Positions 47,217-55,843 of a stretch of DNA of 63,027 nt are shown one piece after another. Position numbers and translations under genes: made by a program. The stretch covers positions 1 through 63,027 of the forward strand of contig NZ_JASAUZ010000008.1 of assembly GCF_030162935.1 (NCBI RefSeq), given 5' to 3'. The notes under the pieces were generated by a model, which ran no database searches, was not told the origin of the DNA, and saw only the letters and a list, made by a program, of their open reading frames with translations. Position 1 is the first letter of the stretch. Each line of letters begins with the position of its first letter. This DNA is from Comamonas halotolerans. Lineage in GTDB: Bacteria > Pseudomonadota > Gammaproteobacteria > Burkholderiales > Burkholderiaceae_C.

Positions 47217-48239
47217 GTGGTGATTCCTGTGTCTGTTTCTTCTGTTTCCACCACCACCACGCCGCCGCCCATCACGCCCAATACCCATTCCCGCTGGGTG
47301 GGACATGGTGTGCTGCTGTTTATCACCGCGCTGCTGGCGGTGTTTGCCTGGCTGGCCCCCACGCTGGGGCTGGACTATTACGTAGATTTTGTGCGTCGCA
47401 TTCTCATTGTCAGCATGGCAGCGCTCAGTTTGAACTTTCTCATTGGCCGTGCGGGTCTTGCTGCCTTGGGCCACGCTGGTTTTGTGGGTGTAGGGGCCTA
47501 CGCTGTAGTCGCCATGATGGAGAGCGGTTTCAGCAATGCCTGGATTATCTGGCTGGTGGCTGCTGTGGCAGGCTCTGTCATTGCCGGTTTGATCGGTCTG
47601 GTGGCTGTGCGTACCAAGGGTGTGTACTTCATCATGATTACGCTGGCTTTTGCGCAAATGCTGTATTACGTGGCCGTGTCACTGCGTGCGTATGGTGGAG
47701 ACGATGGCTACACCATGTACAGCCCGCTGGTGCTCTTCGAAACAGCAGCTGGCAGCATCAACGCCGAAGGCAACTGGCTATTTGCCATTGTCCTGATTGC
47801 ACTGTTCACAGTCTTTTTAGCGCAGTCACGCATGGAGCGTTCCTACTTCGGTCGCGCACTGGAAGGCATTCGCGACAACGAAACGCGCATGCAGGCCATG
47901 GGTTACCCCACGTTCCGTCTCAAGCTCCTGGCCTTTGCATTGGCCGGTGGCGTTGCGAGTCTGGCCGGGGCCATGCTTGCCACGCAAAACCTGTTTGTCA
48001 GCCCATCACTCATGCACTGGAGCCAATCGGCGCTGCTGATTGTCATGGTCGTCATAGGCGGCATCGGCCTCAAGTGGGGAGCGCCATTGGGCGTGGCTGT
48101 ATGGCTGACACTGGAAGAAGTACTCAAGCTGCATACCGAATACTGGCATGCACCCATGGGCTTGCTGCTGGTGGCTGTGGTGTTTCTTGCGCCGCGTGGA
48201 TTGTCTGCGCTCTTTCACAAGAAGGAAGCCGCAGCATGA
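47217..48239 (+). CDS. Branched-chain-type ABC transporter permease (LivM type)
   Basis: 340 aa, GTG start directly after the previous TAA (a second GTG follows at once). Typical motifs: MAALSLNFLIGRAGLAALGHAGFVGVGAY, GVYFIMITLAFAQMLYYV, and the coupling helix EGIRDNETRMQAMGYP. Its stop overlaps the next ATG (ATGA). Confidence 0.92.
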   Translation: MVIPVSVSSVSTTTTPPPITPNTHSRWVGHGVLLFITALLAVFAWLAPTLGLDYYVDFVRRILIVSMAALSLNFLIGRAGLAALGHAGFVGVGAYAVVAMMESGFSNAWIIWLVAAVAGSVIAGLIGLVAVRTKGVYFIMITLAFAQMLYYVAVSLRAYGGDDGYTMYSPLVLFETAAGSINAEGNWLFAIVLIALFTVFLAQSRMERSYFGRALEGIRDNETRMQAMGYPTFRLKLLAFALAGGVASLAGAMLATQNLFVSPSLMHWSQSALLIVMVVIGGIGLKWGAPLGVAVWLTLEEVLKLHTEYWHAPMGLLLVAVVFLAPRGLSALFHKKEAAA

Positions 48240-49018
48240 GCCTCTTGAACATTCAGGGACTGGTCAAGCGCTTTGGCGCGCTCACGGCAACCGATCATGT
48301 CGACCTGCAAGTAGAGCGTGGCCAAATCCATGCCCTGATTGGCCCCAATGGCGCAGGCAAATCCACGCTGGTGCATTTGATCTCTGGCTTGTTGCCTGCA
48401 GACGGCGGTTCTATCAAGCTGGGTGGCTCGGAGCTGATTCATCTTGCTCCGCACCAGCGGGTAGCTGCAGGCCTTTCGCGCTGCTTTCAAATCACCAGTA
48501 TCTTTCCCAAGCTCAGCGTGGCAGAAAATCTGCTGCTTGCCGTGCAAGCCCACCACAGCAACAGCTTTCGCTGGTTCAAAGTGCGCGATAAGGATGCAGA
48601 ACTGAAAGCCAAGGCCTGGGATTTGGCCCAACGCGTACAACTGCAGGCTGACTGGCAACGCAGCGCAGGCAGCTTGCCTCATGGCGCACAACGCAAACTG
48701 GACGTGGCCTTGGCATTGGCCGCAGCCCCCAAATTGCTATTGCTGGACGAGCCTCTCGCTGGCATGGGCCCTGAAGAGTCTGCGGAGATGACCGCGTTGA
48801 TTGCCGAGCTACGCACACGCCACCCTGACATGGCGATTTTGCTCATCGAGCACGATATGGACGCGGTGTTTCAGCTGGCAGACCGCATCACCGTGCTGGT
48901 CTACGGCAAGGTGCTGTCCGCTGGTACTGCTGCAGAGATTCAGAATGATCCACGTGTGCAAGCCGTGTATCTGGGGCAGGAAGAAGAACACCAGAAACAG
49001 GAAGAGGGCATGGCATGA
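48236..49018 (+). CDS. Branched-chain-type ABC transporter ATP-binding protein (LivG type)
   Basis: 260 aa from ATG 48236 in an ATGA overlap with LivM. Walker A GPNGAGKST, Q-loop SRCFQITSIFPKLSVAENLL, a signature region LPHGAQRKLDVALALA (LSGGQ diverged to LPHGA as in many LivG proteins), Walker B LLLLDEPLAGM and H-loop LIEHDMD. Confidence 0.92.
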   Translation: MSLLNIQGLVKRFGALTATDHVDLQVERGQIHALIGPNGAGKSTLVHLISGLLPADGGSIKLGGSELIHLAPHQRVAAGLSRCFQITSIFPKLSVAENLLLAVQAHHSNSFRWFKVRDKDAELKAKAWDLAQRVQLQADWQRSAGSLPHGAQRKLDVALALAAAPKLLLLDEPLAGMGPEESAEMTALIAELRTRHPDMAILLIEHDMDAVFQLADRITVLVYGKVLSAGTAAEIQNDPRVQAVYLGQEEEHQKQEEGMA

Positions 49019-49725
49019 GCAGAAGTTCGGAAACTCCCCTGCTTGAAGTGTGTGGCGTTGAAGCTGGCTATGGTGCCAGTCAGGTGCTATTTGGCGTGGA
49101 CTTGGTCATTGAGCAGCATCAAGTCGTCAGCTTGCTGGGCCGCAATGGCATGGGTAAATCCACCACCATCAAATGCATCACTGGCGCGCTGCCCGTGCGC
49201 AAAGGACAGATACTGTTTGAGGGAAAGGACATTACCAATTTGCCGGCTGACGCAATTGCCCGCCGTGGCATTGCGCTGGTGCCCGAAGGACGGCAATGCT
49301 TTCCCAATTTGACGGTGCGTGAGCATTTGGTTGCTTTTGCACGCAAGCCAGATGCAAGGCAGCAAGCGGCCTGGGATTTGCAGCGAATCTATGCGCTTTT
49401 TCCGCGCCTCAAAGAGCGAGAGCGTCATATGGGCAATCAGCTATCAGGCGGCGAGCAGCAAATGCTGGCAATTGGCCGGGCTTTATCGACCAATCCCAAA
49501 CTGTTGATCCTGGACGAGGCAACTGAAGGATTGGCACCTGTGATTAGGGAAGAGATTTGGAAATGCCTAACAAAGCTGAAGACGCAAGGGCAGGCGACTT
49601 TGGTGGTGGATAAATACGTTGAAAAAATAATTAAGCTAGTCAATCAAATATGCATATTGGATCGTGGAGTGAGCACTTGGTGCGGCAAATCCAGGAATTT
49701 GGACAAGAAACTGATTAACTTCTGA
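49015..49725 (+). CDS. Branched-chain-type ABC transporter ATP-binding protein (LivF type), atypical C-terminus
   Basis: 236 aa, ATGA overlap with LivG. Walker A GRNGMGKST, VPEGRQCFPNLTVREHL, signature NQLSGGEQQMLAIGRAL, Walker B LILDEATEGLAP. From about residue 190 the sequence (VVDKYVEKIIKLVNQICILDRG) replaces the usual LivF LVEQN switch region, and the DNA from about 49600 to 49720 is clearly more A/T-rich than the operon. The end may be recombined or divergent, but the frame is intact. Confidence 0.88.
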   Translation: MSRSSETPLLEVCGVEAGYGASQVLFGVDLVIEQHQVVSLLGRNGMGKSTTIKCITGALPVRKGQILFEGKDITNLPADAIARRGIALVPEGRQCFPNLTVREHLVAFARKPDARQQAAWDLQRIYALFPRLKERERHMGNQLSGGEQQMLAIGRALSTNPKLLILDEATEGLAPVIREEIWKCLTKLKTQGQATLVVDKYVEKIIKLVNQICILDRGVSTWCGKSRNLDKKLINF

Positions 49726-49727
49726 AT

Positions 49728-50435
49728 ATGGTCGAAAACAAAACCGCCATCATTATTGCTGCTGGCTCAGGCATGGGCGCAGCCACTGCCCGCAAACTTG
49801 CCGCAGACGGCTACCGCATCGGCATTCTGTCTTCCTCCGGAAAAGGGGAAGCGCTGGCCCAAGAACTGGGCGGGGTTGGTGTAACAGGCAGCAATCAAAA
49901 CCAGGCCGACATTCAAAAATTGATCGATCTGGTCATGGAGCGCTGGGAGCGGGTTGATGTGCTGGTCAATTCGGCAGGCAATGGCCCGCGTGCGCCAGTG
50001 CTGGAATTGACAGACGAAGACTGGCACAAGGGTCTGGAAGCTTACTTTTTGAATGTGGTGCGTGCCGCGCGCGTGGTTACGCCAATCATGGTGTCCCAAG
50101 GAGGCGGAGCTATCGTAAATATCTCCACCGCCTGGGCGTTTGAGCCTGCAGACTTGTTTCCCACCTCCGCAGTCTCACGTGCAGGGTTGGCCAGCTTTAC
50201 AAAATTGTTTTGCGATGAATACGGCCCAAAAAATGTACGTATGAACAATGTGTTGCCCGGTTGGATTAATAGTAAACCCGAACAAGAGACGCGAAGAAAT
50301 GCGGTGCCGATGCAGCGTTACGGTACGGTTGAAGAAGTAGCTGCCACGATTGCCTTTCTGGTGAGCGAAGGCGGTGCCTATATCAATGGCCAGAACATTC
50401 GTGTCGATGGTGGCCTGATGCGCTCGGTATTGTAA
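49728..50435 (+). CDS. SDR family protein with non-canonical active site
   Basis: 235 aa, 2 nt after the LivF stop, so part of the ABC operon. The Rossmann start is AAGSGMGAATARKLA and the NAG motif VLVNSAGNG. Where classical SDRs have YxxxK, this protein reads SAVSR (PTSAVSRAGLASFTK), lacking both Tyr and Lys. The C-terminal NVLPGWINSKP and GGAYINGQNIRVDGG are normal. It belongs to an SDR subgroup that may bind NAD(P) and catalyse by a different residue, or not at all. Confidence 0.85.
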   Translation: MVENKTAIIIAAGSGMGAATARKLAADGYRIGILSSSGKGEALAQELGGVGVTGSNQNQADIQKLIDLVMERWERVDVLVNSAGNGPRAPVLELTDEDWHKGLEAYFLNVVRAARVVTPIMVSQGGGAIVNISTAWAFEPADLFPTSAVSRAGLASFTKLFCDEYGPKNVRMNNVLPGWINSKPEQETRRNAVPMQRYGTVEEVAATIAFLVSEGGAYINGQNIRVDGGLMRSVL

Positions 50436-50926
50436 TTGGCCTTCCTCAAATCAAGTTCACTCAGTTTTTCCCAATGCTGTCATGCACCAGCAATTGAGGG
50501 ATGGCTATTGCAGTAACGGCAGCTTGTTTTGAAAGTTTGCGGCGGCAAAATTGTGCAAAAACACTTTTCCTTGCCAGGCGTTGCGGATGCATTCACGCCA
50601 TATCTACAGATATGGTTTTTCACAGACCTCAGGCGCTCATACAAGCCTTCGTGATCTTGTGCAATGCACCAATCTTGCGCCTTTGTTGATTGAATAGCGC
50701 GTACGCCATGCGTTTGAGGCCCCGCCCATATTCCAACAAGCTGTTTTTTGCTTCGGTGCGCAAGTGGCTGGCAAGCGGCCGAGTTTTTTCCTTTGGGCTT
50801 TTGTGGGCGTGGCTGCTTTGTTGCTGCTGTGGTTCTCCCTGCACAGCGCAGAGGCTGACTGATCCTGGTTGGTCAAACGTATCATTTGCAGCGTGATGAC
50901 GTCCATTTTGTAAAACCTTTCATCCT
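50436..50926. other. Intergenic region, nothing firmly identified
   Basis: 490 bp without a convincing gene. A 71-codon minus-strand frame (50629-50844) has Lys/Arg-rich sequence (LRTEAKNSLLEYGRGLKRMAY) that might be a remnant of a larger protein, but I cannot assign it. Confidence 0.4.
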
Positions 50927-52045
50927 TTATCCTTTACTTTCAGGCTGGGGCACAGCACGTACATCAGCACCTTCTTCGGCCAGCTTCTGGACTGTTTCCG
51001 CCTTATCTTCTGCGTTCACTTCCAGACCTTCTTGCAGGTCGGCATTGGCGGGGTGATATTGCACTTCCAGCAACACAGGAAAGTGATCTGAACCGATAGA
51101 GGACAGGCGCGCCACATTCACCACCTGAAAATGGTCGCTGTGAAAGAAATGATCCAGCGGCCAGCGCGCAAAGAAATAGTGGGCGTGAAAGCTGTTGAAC
51201 ATCCCACGTCCCACGCGTGGATCTAGCAAACGACTGATTTTGCGAAACATGCGTGTGGTAGGCGACCATGCCACATCGTTCAAATCGCCGGTGACAATCA
51301 CCGGGCCTTTCTCTTTCAGCAAGCTTTGTGCAACCAGCAACAGCTCCACATCGCGCTCGGTAGATTCGTCGTTTTCCGTAGGGCTGGGCGGCGCAGGGTG
51401 CAGAAAATGCATGCGCACCACCAGCGAGTCGTTTACATGAACGCTGGCGTGGATGCTGGGGACGTCAGGCTCCACCAGATAGCTGATGGTTTCATCGCTA
51501 AGCTTGAGGCGAGAGTACACATGCATGCCGTACAGGTTATCCAGTGGACAGGCGATGCGGTACGGATACTCAGCCTCCAGTGGCTGCAACTGCTGCTGCC
51601 ACCAGGCATCAGTCTCGAGTGTGACCAGCACATCGGGGCGGTGCTTTTGCACCAGATCGATCAGGCCCTGGGCATTGCGGTTAGAGGTAAGCACATTGCT
51701 GGCCATGACGCGCAGATGAGGATCTGCAGTGCCGGTGGCTGCATCCATCACTTCGCATTTGTACAGCGGGGTATAAGGCAAGATCCACCAAACCTGATAC
51801 AGCAAAGTAATCAAAAACACCAGTTGCAGGCTCCATTCCCAATGCCCGGAAAGTGCAGAGCCAGCTGTGACCATGCTGCCTAGCAAAGACAGCAACGCCA
51901 GTTGCAAGCGTGGAAAATCCCAGATTCGGATCCACCAAGCCGGATGTTTGAACCAAGGCAAGATGGTGACAGTAATCAGGAAAACAGCCAGAGCCGACAG
52001 GCTCCAATGCAAAAACTTCATGAGCAAACAGATGGCACAAAGCAA
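50927..52045 (-). CDS. Membrane-anchored endonuclease/exonuclease/phosphatase family protein
   Basis: 372 aa (a start at Met 52021, MKFLHWSLSALAVF, is plausible). Three membrane helices fill residues 8-95, followed by an EEP domain: RVMASNVLTSNRNAQGLIDLV, DVLVTLETDAWW, MHVYSRL, VIVTGDLNDVAWSPTTR and IGSDHFPVLLEV, with the catalytic Asn, Glu, Asp and His residues present. Such proteins hydrolyse phosphodiesters outside or at the membrane; the substrate is unknown. Confidence 0.86.
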   Translation of the reverse strand: MLCAICLLMKFLHWSLSALAVFLITVTILPWFKHPAWWIRIWDFPRLQLALLSLLGSMVTAGSALSGHWEWSLQLVFLITLLYQVWWILPYTPLYKCEVMDAATGTADPHLRVMASNVLTSNRNAQGLIDLVQKHRPDVLVTLETDAWWQQQLQPLEAEYPYRIACPLDNLYGMHVYSRLKLSDETISYLVEPDVPSIHASVHVNDSLVVRMHFLHPAPPSPTENDESTERDVELLLVAQSLLKEKGPVIVTGDLNDVAWSPTTRMFRKISRLLDPRVGRGMFNSFHAHYFFARWPLDHFFHSDHFQVVNVARLSSIGSDHFPVLLEVQYHPANADLQEGLEVNAEDKAETVQKLAEEGADVRAVPQPESKG

Positions 52046-52153
52046 ACATCCTAAATATTCATGAAGTCTTTGTACGTCAGCCAGCAGCCATAAAGCAGCG
52101 CCTGGAAACGAAGGCTATCCACTGAACGCAAATGCAACAATAAAGCACCCGCT

Positions 52154-53236
52154 CTATGCTTCATCCATCAAATGCGCAGCCTGGTTGTGTATGACAGATT
52201 CAGAGCGGAAATAGCCCAGCACTGTGGCCACACTCTGGTGACCCGTCAGAGCCATGGTTTCTGCCAAAGGCACGTTGCGTTTACCCGCCTCGGTGACAAA
52301 ACCAGAACGCAGTGAGTGCGCAGAGAAATCACCTTGCACGCCAGCGAGTTCGCAGCGTTCCTTGACGATGGCACGAATTGCAGGTGCTTGCAAAGGCTCG
52401 CCCAGATGGCCGCCTTTACGTATGCGCCGAAAAATGGCTCCTTCGGTGATGCCACTGGCTTGCAGCCATGCCGTCAAAGCCTTGCCTGCAGGACCCAGCA
52501 CAGGCTTTGTGTTTTCGGGCAGGTCAGCACCGCTTTGGTTGGTTTTGGAGAATGTCAGCTCGTACAGATATTGATCAGGACCAATGTGCCTGAGGTTTTG
52601 CATATCTGCACTGCTGACCTCTGATCTACGTCTTCCTCCGCTGCTCCAGGCGAACAAGAGCAGGGCGCGGTCGCGCAAACCTCGCAGGCTGTCATCGCAG
52701 GTGGCCAGCAACTGCTGCAGGACATCTTTGGTGATGGCATCCTTTTTTTGAGCACGTTCTCCACGCTTTGCATAAGCCTTGCGCGTGCGGGAAAGCAGCT
52801 CGCGCACTTTTTCATCATGACAGGGGTTGGGCAAAGCACGGTTTTGGTGGGCTTTGGACATGACTGCCACACGATGCACCAAGGTGTTATGGGCTGGTGC
52901 GCCCAGCTTGGTTTTGCAACCCGACTGCACCAACGCTGCATCTATGGAAGGTGGCAATTCACAACGTAAACCGTAGGGTGTACTGCGCTGGGCATGGTCG
53001 GCAATGAACAGCAACACGGTCTCAACGGGTAGCGGCAAGGCAATGGCTTGACCCATGCGGAACTGATGCCAACCAGCCCAGTAACGCATGGCAGTTTGGT
53101 AGCTGCGCACCGTATTTTCCGCTTCGCCTTCGCGCAAGAGCTCGCGCAGCGCATTCAGTGTGCTGACGCTCAGCGTGGAGAGATCTTGGGGCGTGATAGC
53201 GGTCAATTTCTGGTTTTCGTCTTCCATATCTTGCAT
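52154..53236 (-). CDS. Tyrosine recombinase / site-specific integrase
   Basis: 360 aa. N-terminal SAM-like DNA-binding domain (LREGEAENTVRSYQTAMRYWAGWHQFR) and a C-terminal catalytic domain with Arg in SSGGRRRSEVSS, Lys in TFSKTNQ, HSLRSGF, GHQSVATVLGYFR and the nucleophile Tyr in the last motif. It looks active, unlike the recombinase at 22596. It is divergent from the KfrA-like gene, with a 104-bp A/T-rich control region between. Its attachment site is not evident, and it does not belong to the XerCD-dependent phage that begins 2.2 kb further on. Confidence 0.88.
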   Translation of the reverse strand: MQDMEDENQKLTAITPQDLSTLSVSTLNALRELLREGEAENTVRSYQTAMRYWAGWHQFRMGQAIALPLPVETVLLFIADHAQRSTPYGLRCELPPSIDAALVQSGCKTKLGAPAHNTLVHRVAVMSKAHQNRALPNPCHDEKVRELLSRTRKAYAKRGERAQKKDAITKDVLQQLLATCDDSLRGLRDRALLLFAWSSGGRRRSEVSSADMQNLRHIGPDQYLYELTFSKTNQSGADLPENTKPVLGPAGKALTAWLQASGITEGAIFRRIRKGGHLGEPLQAPAIRAIVKERCELAGVQGDFSAHSLRSGFVTEAGKRNVPLAETMALTGHQSVATVLGYFRSESVIHNQAAHLMDEA

Positions 53237-53340
53237 TTTTTCTTCAAATAGTATTAAATACTACATGTTATGTATGTTGTTATACAGTTATATTTAATAA
53301 CTCACGATAACAATCTCTTATCGATGGTAATCTAATTCCT
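53237..53340. promoter_or_regulatory. A/T-rich divergent control region with two dyads
   Basis: Between the integrase and the KfrA-like gene. Inverted repeats: AGTATTAAATACT (53250-53262) and CGATAA-N7-TTATCG (53305-53323). KfrA proteins repress their own promoters in plasmids, so these are candidate KfrA-like binding sites (inference). Confidence 0.4.
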
Positions 53341-54336
53341 ATGCAAGTTACAGCACCAAAAACTCCACGTGGCGTCCAAGAAGCGGATGTCTGGGCCGCA
53401 GCAGATGCTTTGTTGGCACAAGGGCATAAGCCAACCATCGAAAAAGTGCGCATGCACATGGGAAGAGGGTCGCCCAACACAGTTGCCCCCATGCTGGACG
53501 CCTGGTTCAGCACTCTGGGCGCGCGCCTGGGCCTGAATCAGCAAACGCAGGAGTTGCGCAACTCTGTGCCCACAGAAGTACTTGAGGCTGCACAATCACT
53601 TTGGAGCCATGCGCTGCAGCACGCACAAGAAGTGGCTCAACAAACCCTGGAGACGCGAGAAAGAGCCGCAGCTGAGTCAGAAACCAAACTGGAGGCCCTA
53701 AAGAGTAGGCTGCAACAAAGAGAAGAGGGCTTGCAGCAGCAGAGAAATGCGATGGATGCAGCGCTAAAGCTGGCTCAAGCGCAGCGTGAGGACTTGTCGC
53801 GTCGGCTGGATGAAATGCAGCAACAGTTGACAGAACGAGATCAGTGGCTGGAAAAGCAGCGCGAGGAAATTCTTGAACAGCGCAAAGCCAATGAAGCACT
53901 GCGCGAACAACACTCACGTGAACTGGATGCTGCTGCGCAAGAACGCCAACGCTTGGCAGAGCAATTTGCTGGCAACGAACGCCGCATGCTGGCGGACTTG
54001 GATCGCAGCCGTCAGGAGGGAGAGAAAGCCAGGAAACAACAGTTGGAGTCCGAACGCGTTGCCGCTGCACGCTACGAAGAGTTGTACAACCGCCATCAAG
54101 GTTCCGAGGAAGAATTGTTGAACGCACGTGCAGCACAAATCAACCTGCAACAAGCACTGGACATGGCCAACGAGCGAGTGCAAGAGTTGAAGGGCTTGCT
54201 TCAACAAGCAAAAAGTCTTCAGACATTGGAGCTTCAGAGCAACGGAGCGGATACCACCGCAGACAAGTTGCGCAGCAGCCGTTCTTTGCAACGACGCGCT
54301 TTAACACAGCGGGCTTTACGTTTGCCGCGTAAATAG
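53341..54336 (+). CDS. KfrA-like DNA-binding coiled-coil protein
   Basis: 331 aa. Residues 1-60 match the KfrA N-terminal DNA-binding domain (GVQEADVWAAADALLAQGHKPTIEKVRMHMGRGSPNTVAPMLDAW). Residues about 75-300 are one long Glu/Gln/Arg-rich coiled coil. A basic tail (SLQRRALTQRALRLPRK) closes the protein. KfrA of IncP plasmids binds its own promoter and aids segregation. The chromosomal copy, paired with an integrase, suggests an old mobile or plasmid-derived unit. Confidence 0.85.
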   Translation: MQVTAPKTPRGVQEADVWAAADALLAQGHKPTIEKVRMHMGRGSPNTVAPMLDAWFSTLGARLGLNQQTQELRNSVPTEVLEAAQSLWSHALQHAQEVAQQTLETRERAAAESETKLEALKSRLQQREEGLQQQRNAMDAALKLAQAQREDLSRRLDEMQQQLTERDQWLEKQREEILEQRKANEALREQHSRELDAAAQERQRLAEQFAGNERRMLADLDRSRQEGEKARKQQLESERVAAARYEELYNRHQGSEEELLNARAAQINLQQALDMANERVQELKGLLQQAKSLQTLELQSNGADTTADKLRSSRSLQRRALTQRALRLPRK

Positions 54337-54845
54337 CAGAAACAAAGCTGTGACTGAAGATGCCTTGGCAGTGTCTTCAGCTTCCAGGCGTTGTTACACA
54401 AGATCCAGCGTGGTGTGTGCTGCCAAAAACACGGTCCACAGCTGTGAATCGATTCAATATAGTTGCCTGGATTCTCCGCTCATTAACTCTGTGCTCAAAG
54501 GTTGGAGGCATCGCTCTTTCGCACAGTCGCTTGACACATTTCCTCTTGGTTTTTGCCAAGCTTCATGGATGATTGCGACTTCACAGCTTTCAACTGCTTT
54601 GCCTCAAAAGTCTGCAGGCTTCAACCGATGCATTGAGATGTTTACAGACACCACACCCTTTGTGGTCTCGTGCAGTCTGAAGTGAAAATTGAGTGCTGAC
54701 CACAAGACTGTTTTGTCAAAAAAAGAGAACCAAGCACAGAAAACAAGCCAACCAAGCCTGTGATCGGAGCTTTGTGGTTTTTTGGTGCTTGCTCATGGAG
54801 GCTTGGTCTACCTATGATCGCCACAACAAAAAAGGGAGTGGTGGT
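54337..54845. other. Intergenic region between KfrA-like gene and phage-remnant gene
   Basis: About 510 bp. A stem-loop CTGAAGA...TCTTCAG lies just after the KfrA stop (54354-54380). No convincing gene: the 111-codon frame at 54350-54685 has no ribosome site and no familiar motif. The left end of the degraded phage element should lie somewhere here, but no dif-like site is seen. Confidence 0.4.
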
Positions 54846-55271
54846 ATGGGAATTCAAGATCCAGATCACTGGAGGGTGGATGAATTTGATCAACCTTATC
54901 AGCGTTCTTTCAGGCGCCGTCCTAGCTTCGCAATGAAGATCTTGGTGCGGTCTATTTGGACATTGGCATTGCTTGCAGTCATCTACTTCTTATATTTGGA
55001 ACTAGGAAAACAGGCCATATCATTGGTGACGAACATTGTTCCGGTTCCAAGTAAACCAGTGGCAACGGCTACGCCTACCAATCACGACGAAGCAATCAAG
55101 CAATTCCAGCAACAGGAACAGACAGAACTTTTGCGACAACAAGCAAATAGGGAAATTGCCTGGCGAAAATTTTTCACGCCTGCACCAGAGTGTTTAGATG
55201 ACGCCACAGTGGAATGTGCCAATGCTTATATCAAGGCTAAGCGCAAATTTGATGAGCAATACAACGGTTGA
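54846..55271 (+). CDS. Small phage membrane protein, paralogue of 61786-62349 (remnant element)
   Basis: 141 aa from ATG 54846 (MGIQDPDHWRVDEFDQPYQR). Arg-rich N-terminus, one membrane helix (about residues 34-58, LVRSIWTLALLAVIYFLYLEL), then a Gln/Glu-rich helical region and a C-terminal motif CLDDATVECANAYIKAKRKF. The same start (MGIQDxDxW), topology and C-terminus recur in the gene at 61786-62349 inside the intact phage. It ends about 190 nt before the left dif-like site, as its paralogue ends about 440 nt before the right one. Function unknown. Confidence 0.75.
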   Translation: MGIQDPDHWRVDEFDQPYQRSFRRRPSFAMKILVRSIWTLALLAVIYFLYLELGKQAISLVTNIVPVPSKPVATATPTNHDEAIKQFQQQEQTELLRQQANREIAWRKFFTPAPECLDDATVECANAYIKAKRKFDEQYNG

Positions 55272-55450
55272 ATGGAACGTTTCCTGTTTTGTCGACTGCC
55301 TTCAAGCTCAGAGACTGGGGCTTTCCCTTTTGCGCTGGAGGCTCTTGAAATGAAAGTTGTCCCCAGTTGATAGATCGATTGCGCCCTGAACAACAACATC
55401 GGCCTATGTGCATCGATGGAGGAACAGGGGAATGCTTGTCTCGGTGTCAT
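55265..55450 (-). pseudogene. Decayed HTH-regulator gene of a lost inovirus (homologue of 62346-62708)
   Basis: On the minus strand one frame reads NWGQLSFQEPPAQKGK...VDKTGNVPF, which parallels NWGRLQFQENQMLKRQ...VDQAANGPF of the intact phage regulator. The upstream part (HRPMLLF, compare PRLVMLALF) is in another frame, so a frameshift and loss of the N-terminal HTH are evident. It lies at the same place relative to the att site as its intact counterpart. This identifies the sequence left of the att site as the right end of an older related phage. Confidence 0.6.
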
Positions 55451-55451
55451 G

Positions 55452-55817
55452 CTATCTGCAAAAGCGATTTAACATAATATACATGCTGTCACAGTTTTGA
55501 GAAATGCTTGCTACAGCAGCAGTAGCAGCACCACTTGCGCTTGCAAGTGCTCCGGCGAGGGCGGCTCCAGTGATGAACTTGCGCACCATGCGCGATTTGC
55601 ACGCGCTTTCACGCTCACTTTCGAGCGCTGCAATCACGATCCATTTTTCTGCTGCTTCGCCCAATTCTTCGGCTAATGCACCAGCGATAGCGGGGCTTAA
55701 ATTGCCTCGAAATTTTGCTGTGTGAAGCACTGTTCTCGTGAGCCCTAATTTCTTGTGCCAGTAGGGCGCTGGGTGCAACTCTAAAGCCTTGTCTAGCAGG
55801 TCCATCGTTGTTTGCAT
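55452..55817 (-). CDS. DUF3693-like phage regulator whose 3' end spans the attachment site
   Basis: 121 aa. N-terminal helical domain (LLDKALELHPAPYWHKKLGLTRTVLHTAKFRGNLSPAIAGALAEELGE in pieces) fits DUF3693, a small phage HTH-like family. Residues about 83-105 are Ala/Gly-rich and hydrophobic (ITGAALAGALASASGAATAA). The last codons run through the dif core and end at TAG 55454-55452, outside the phage. In the circular phage the frame would instead continue 22 residues past the core to a TAA at 62719-62717. Divergent from the phage operon, with three operator-like repeats between. Probable repressor or partner of it. Confidence 0.78.
   Translation of the reverse strand: MQTTMDLLDKALELHPAPYWHKKLGLTRTVLHTAKFRGNLSPAIAGALAEELGEAAEKWIVIAALESERESACKSRMVRKFITGAALAGALASASGAATAAVASISQNCDSMYIMLNRFCR
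55459..55494. other. dif-like attachment site, left junction
   Basis: XerD arm ATTTAACATAA (55467-55477), central TATACA (55478-55483), XerC-side arm TGCTGTCACAG (55484-55494). The XerC arm departs from the chromosomal consensus (TTATGCGCACC as I recall it), so it is phage derived. It lies inside the 3' end of the regulator gene 55452-55817. Confidence 0.85.
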
Positions 55818-55843
55818 AGGTGTGCCTCCAAGTGTTGCTCAAA

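Noticed and set aside
50629..50844. Possible transposase remnant on the minus strand
   Set aside because: Basic composition only; no DDE or HUH motif and no terminal repeats found.
53255..53290. Dif-like look of the A/T-rich stretch upstream of the KfrA gene
   Set aside because: It lacks the ATTTAACATAA arm and the spacing of XerC/XerD arms.
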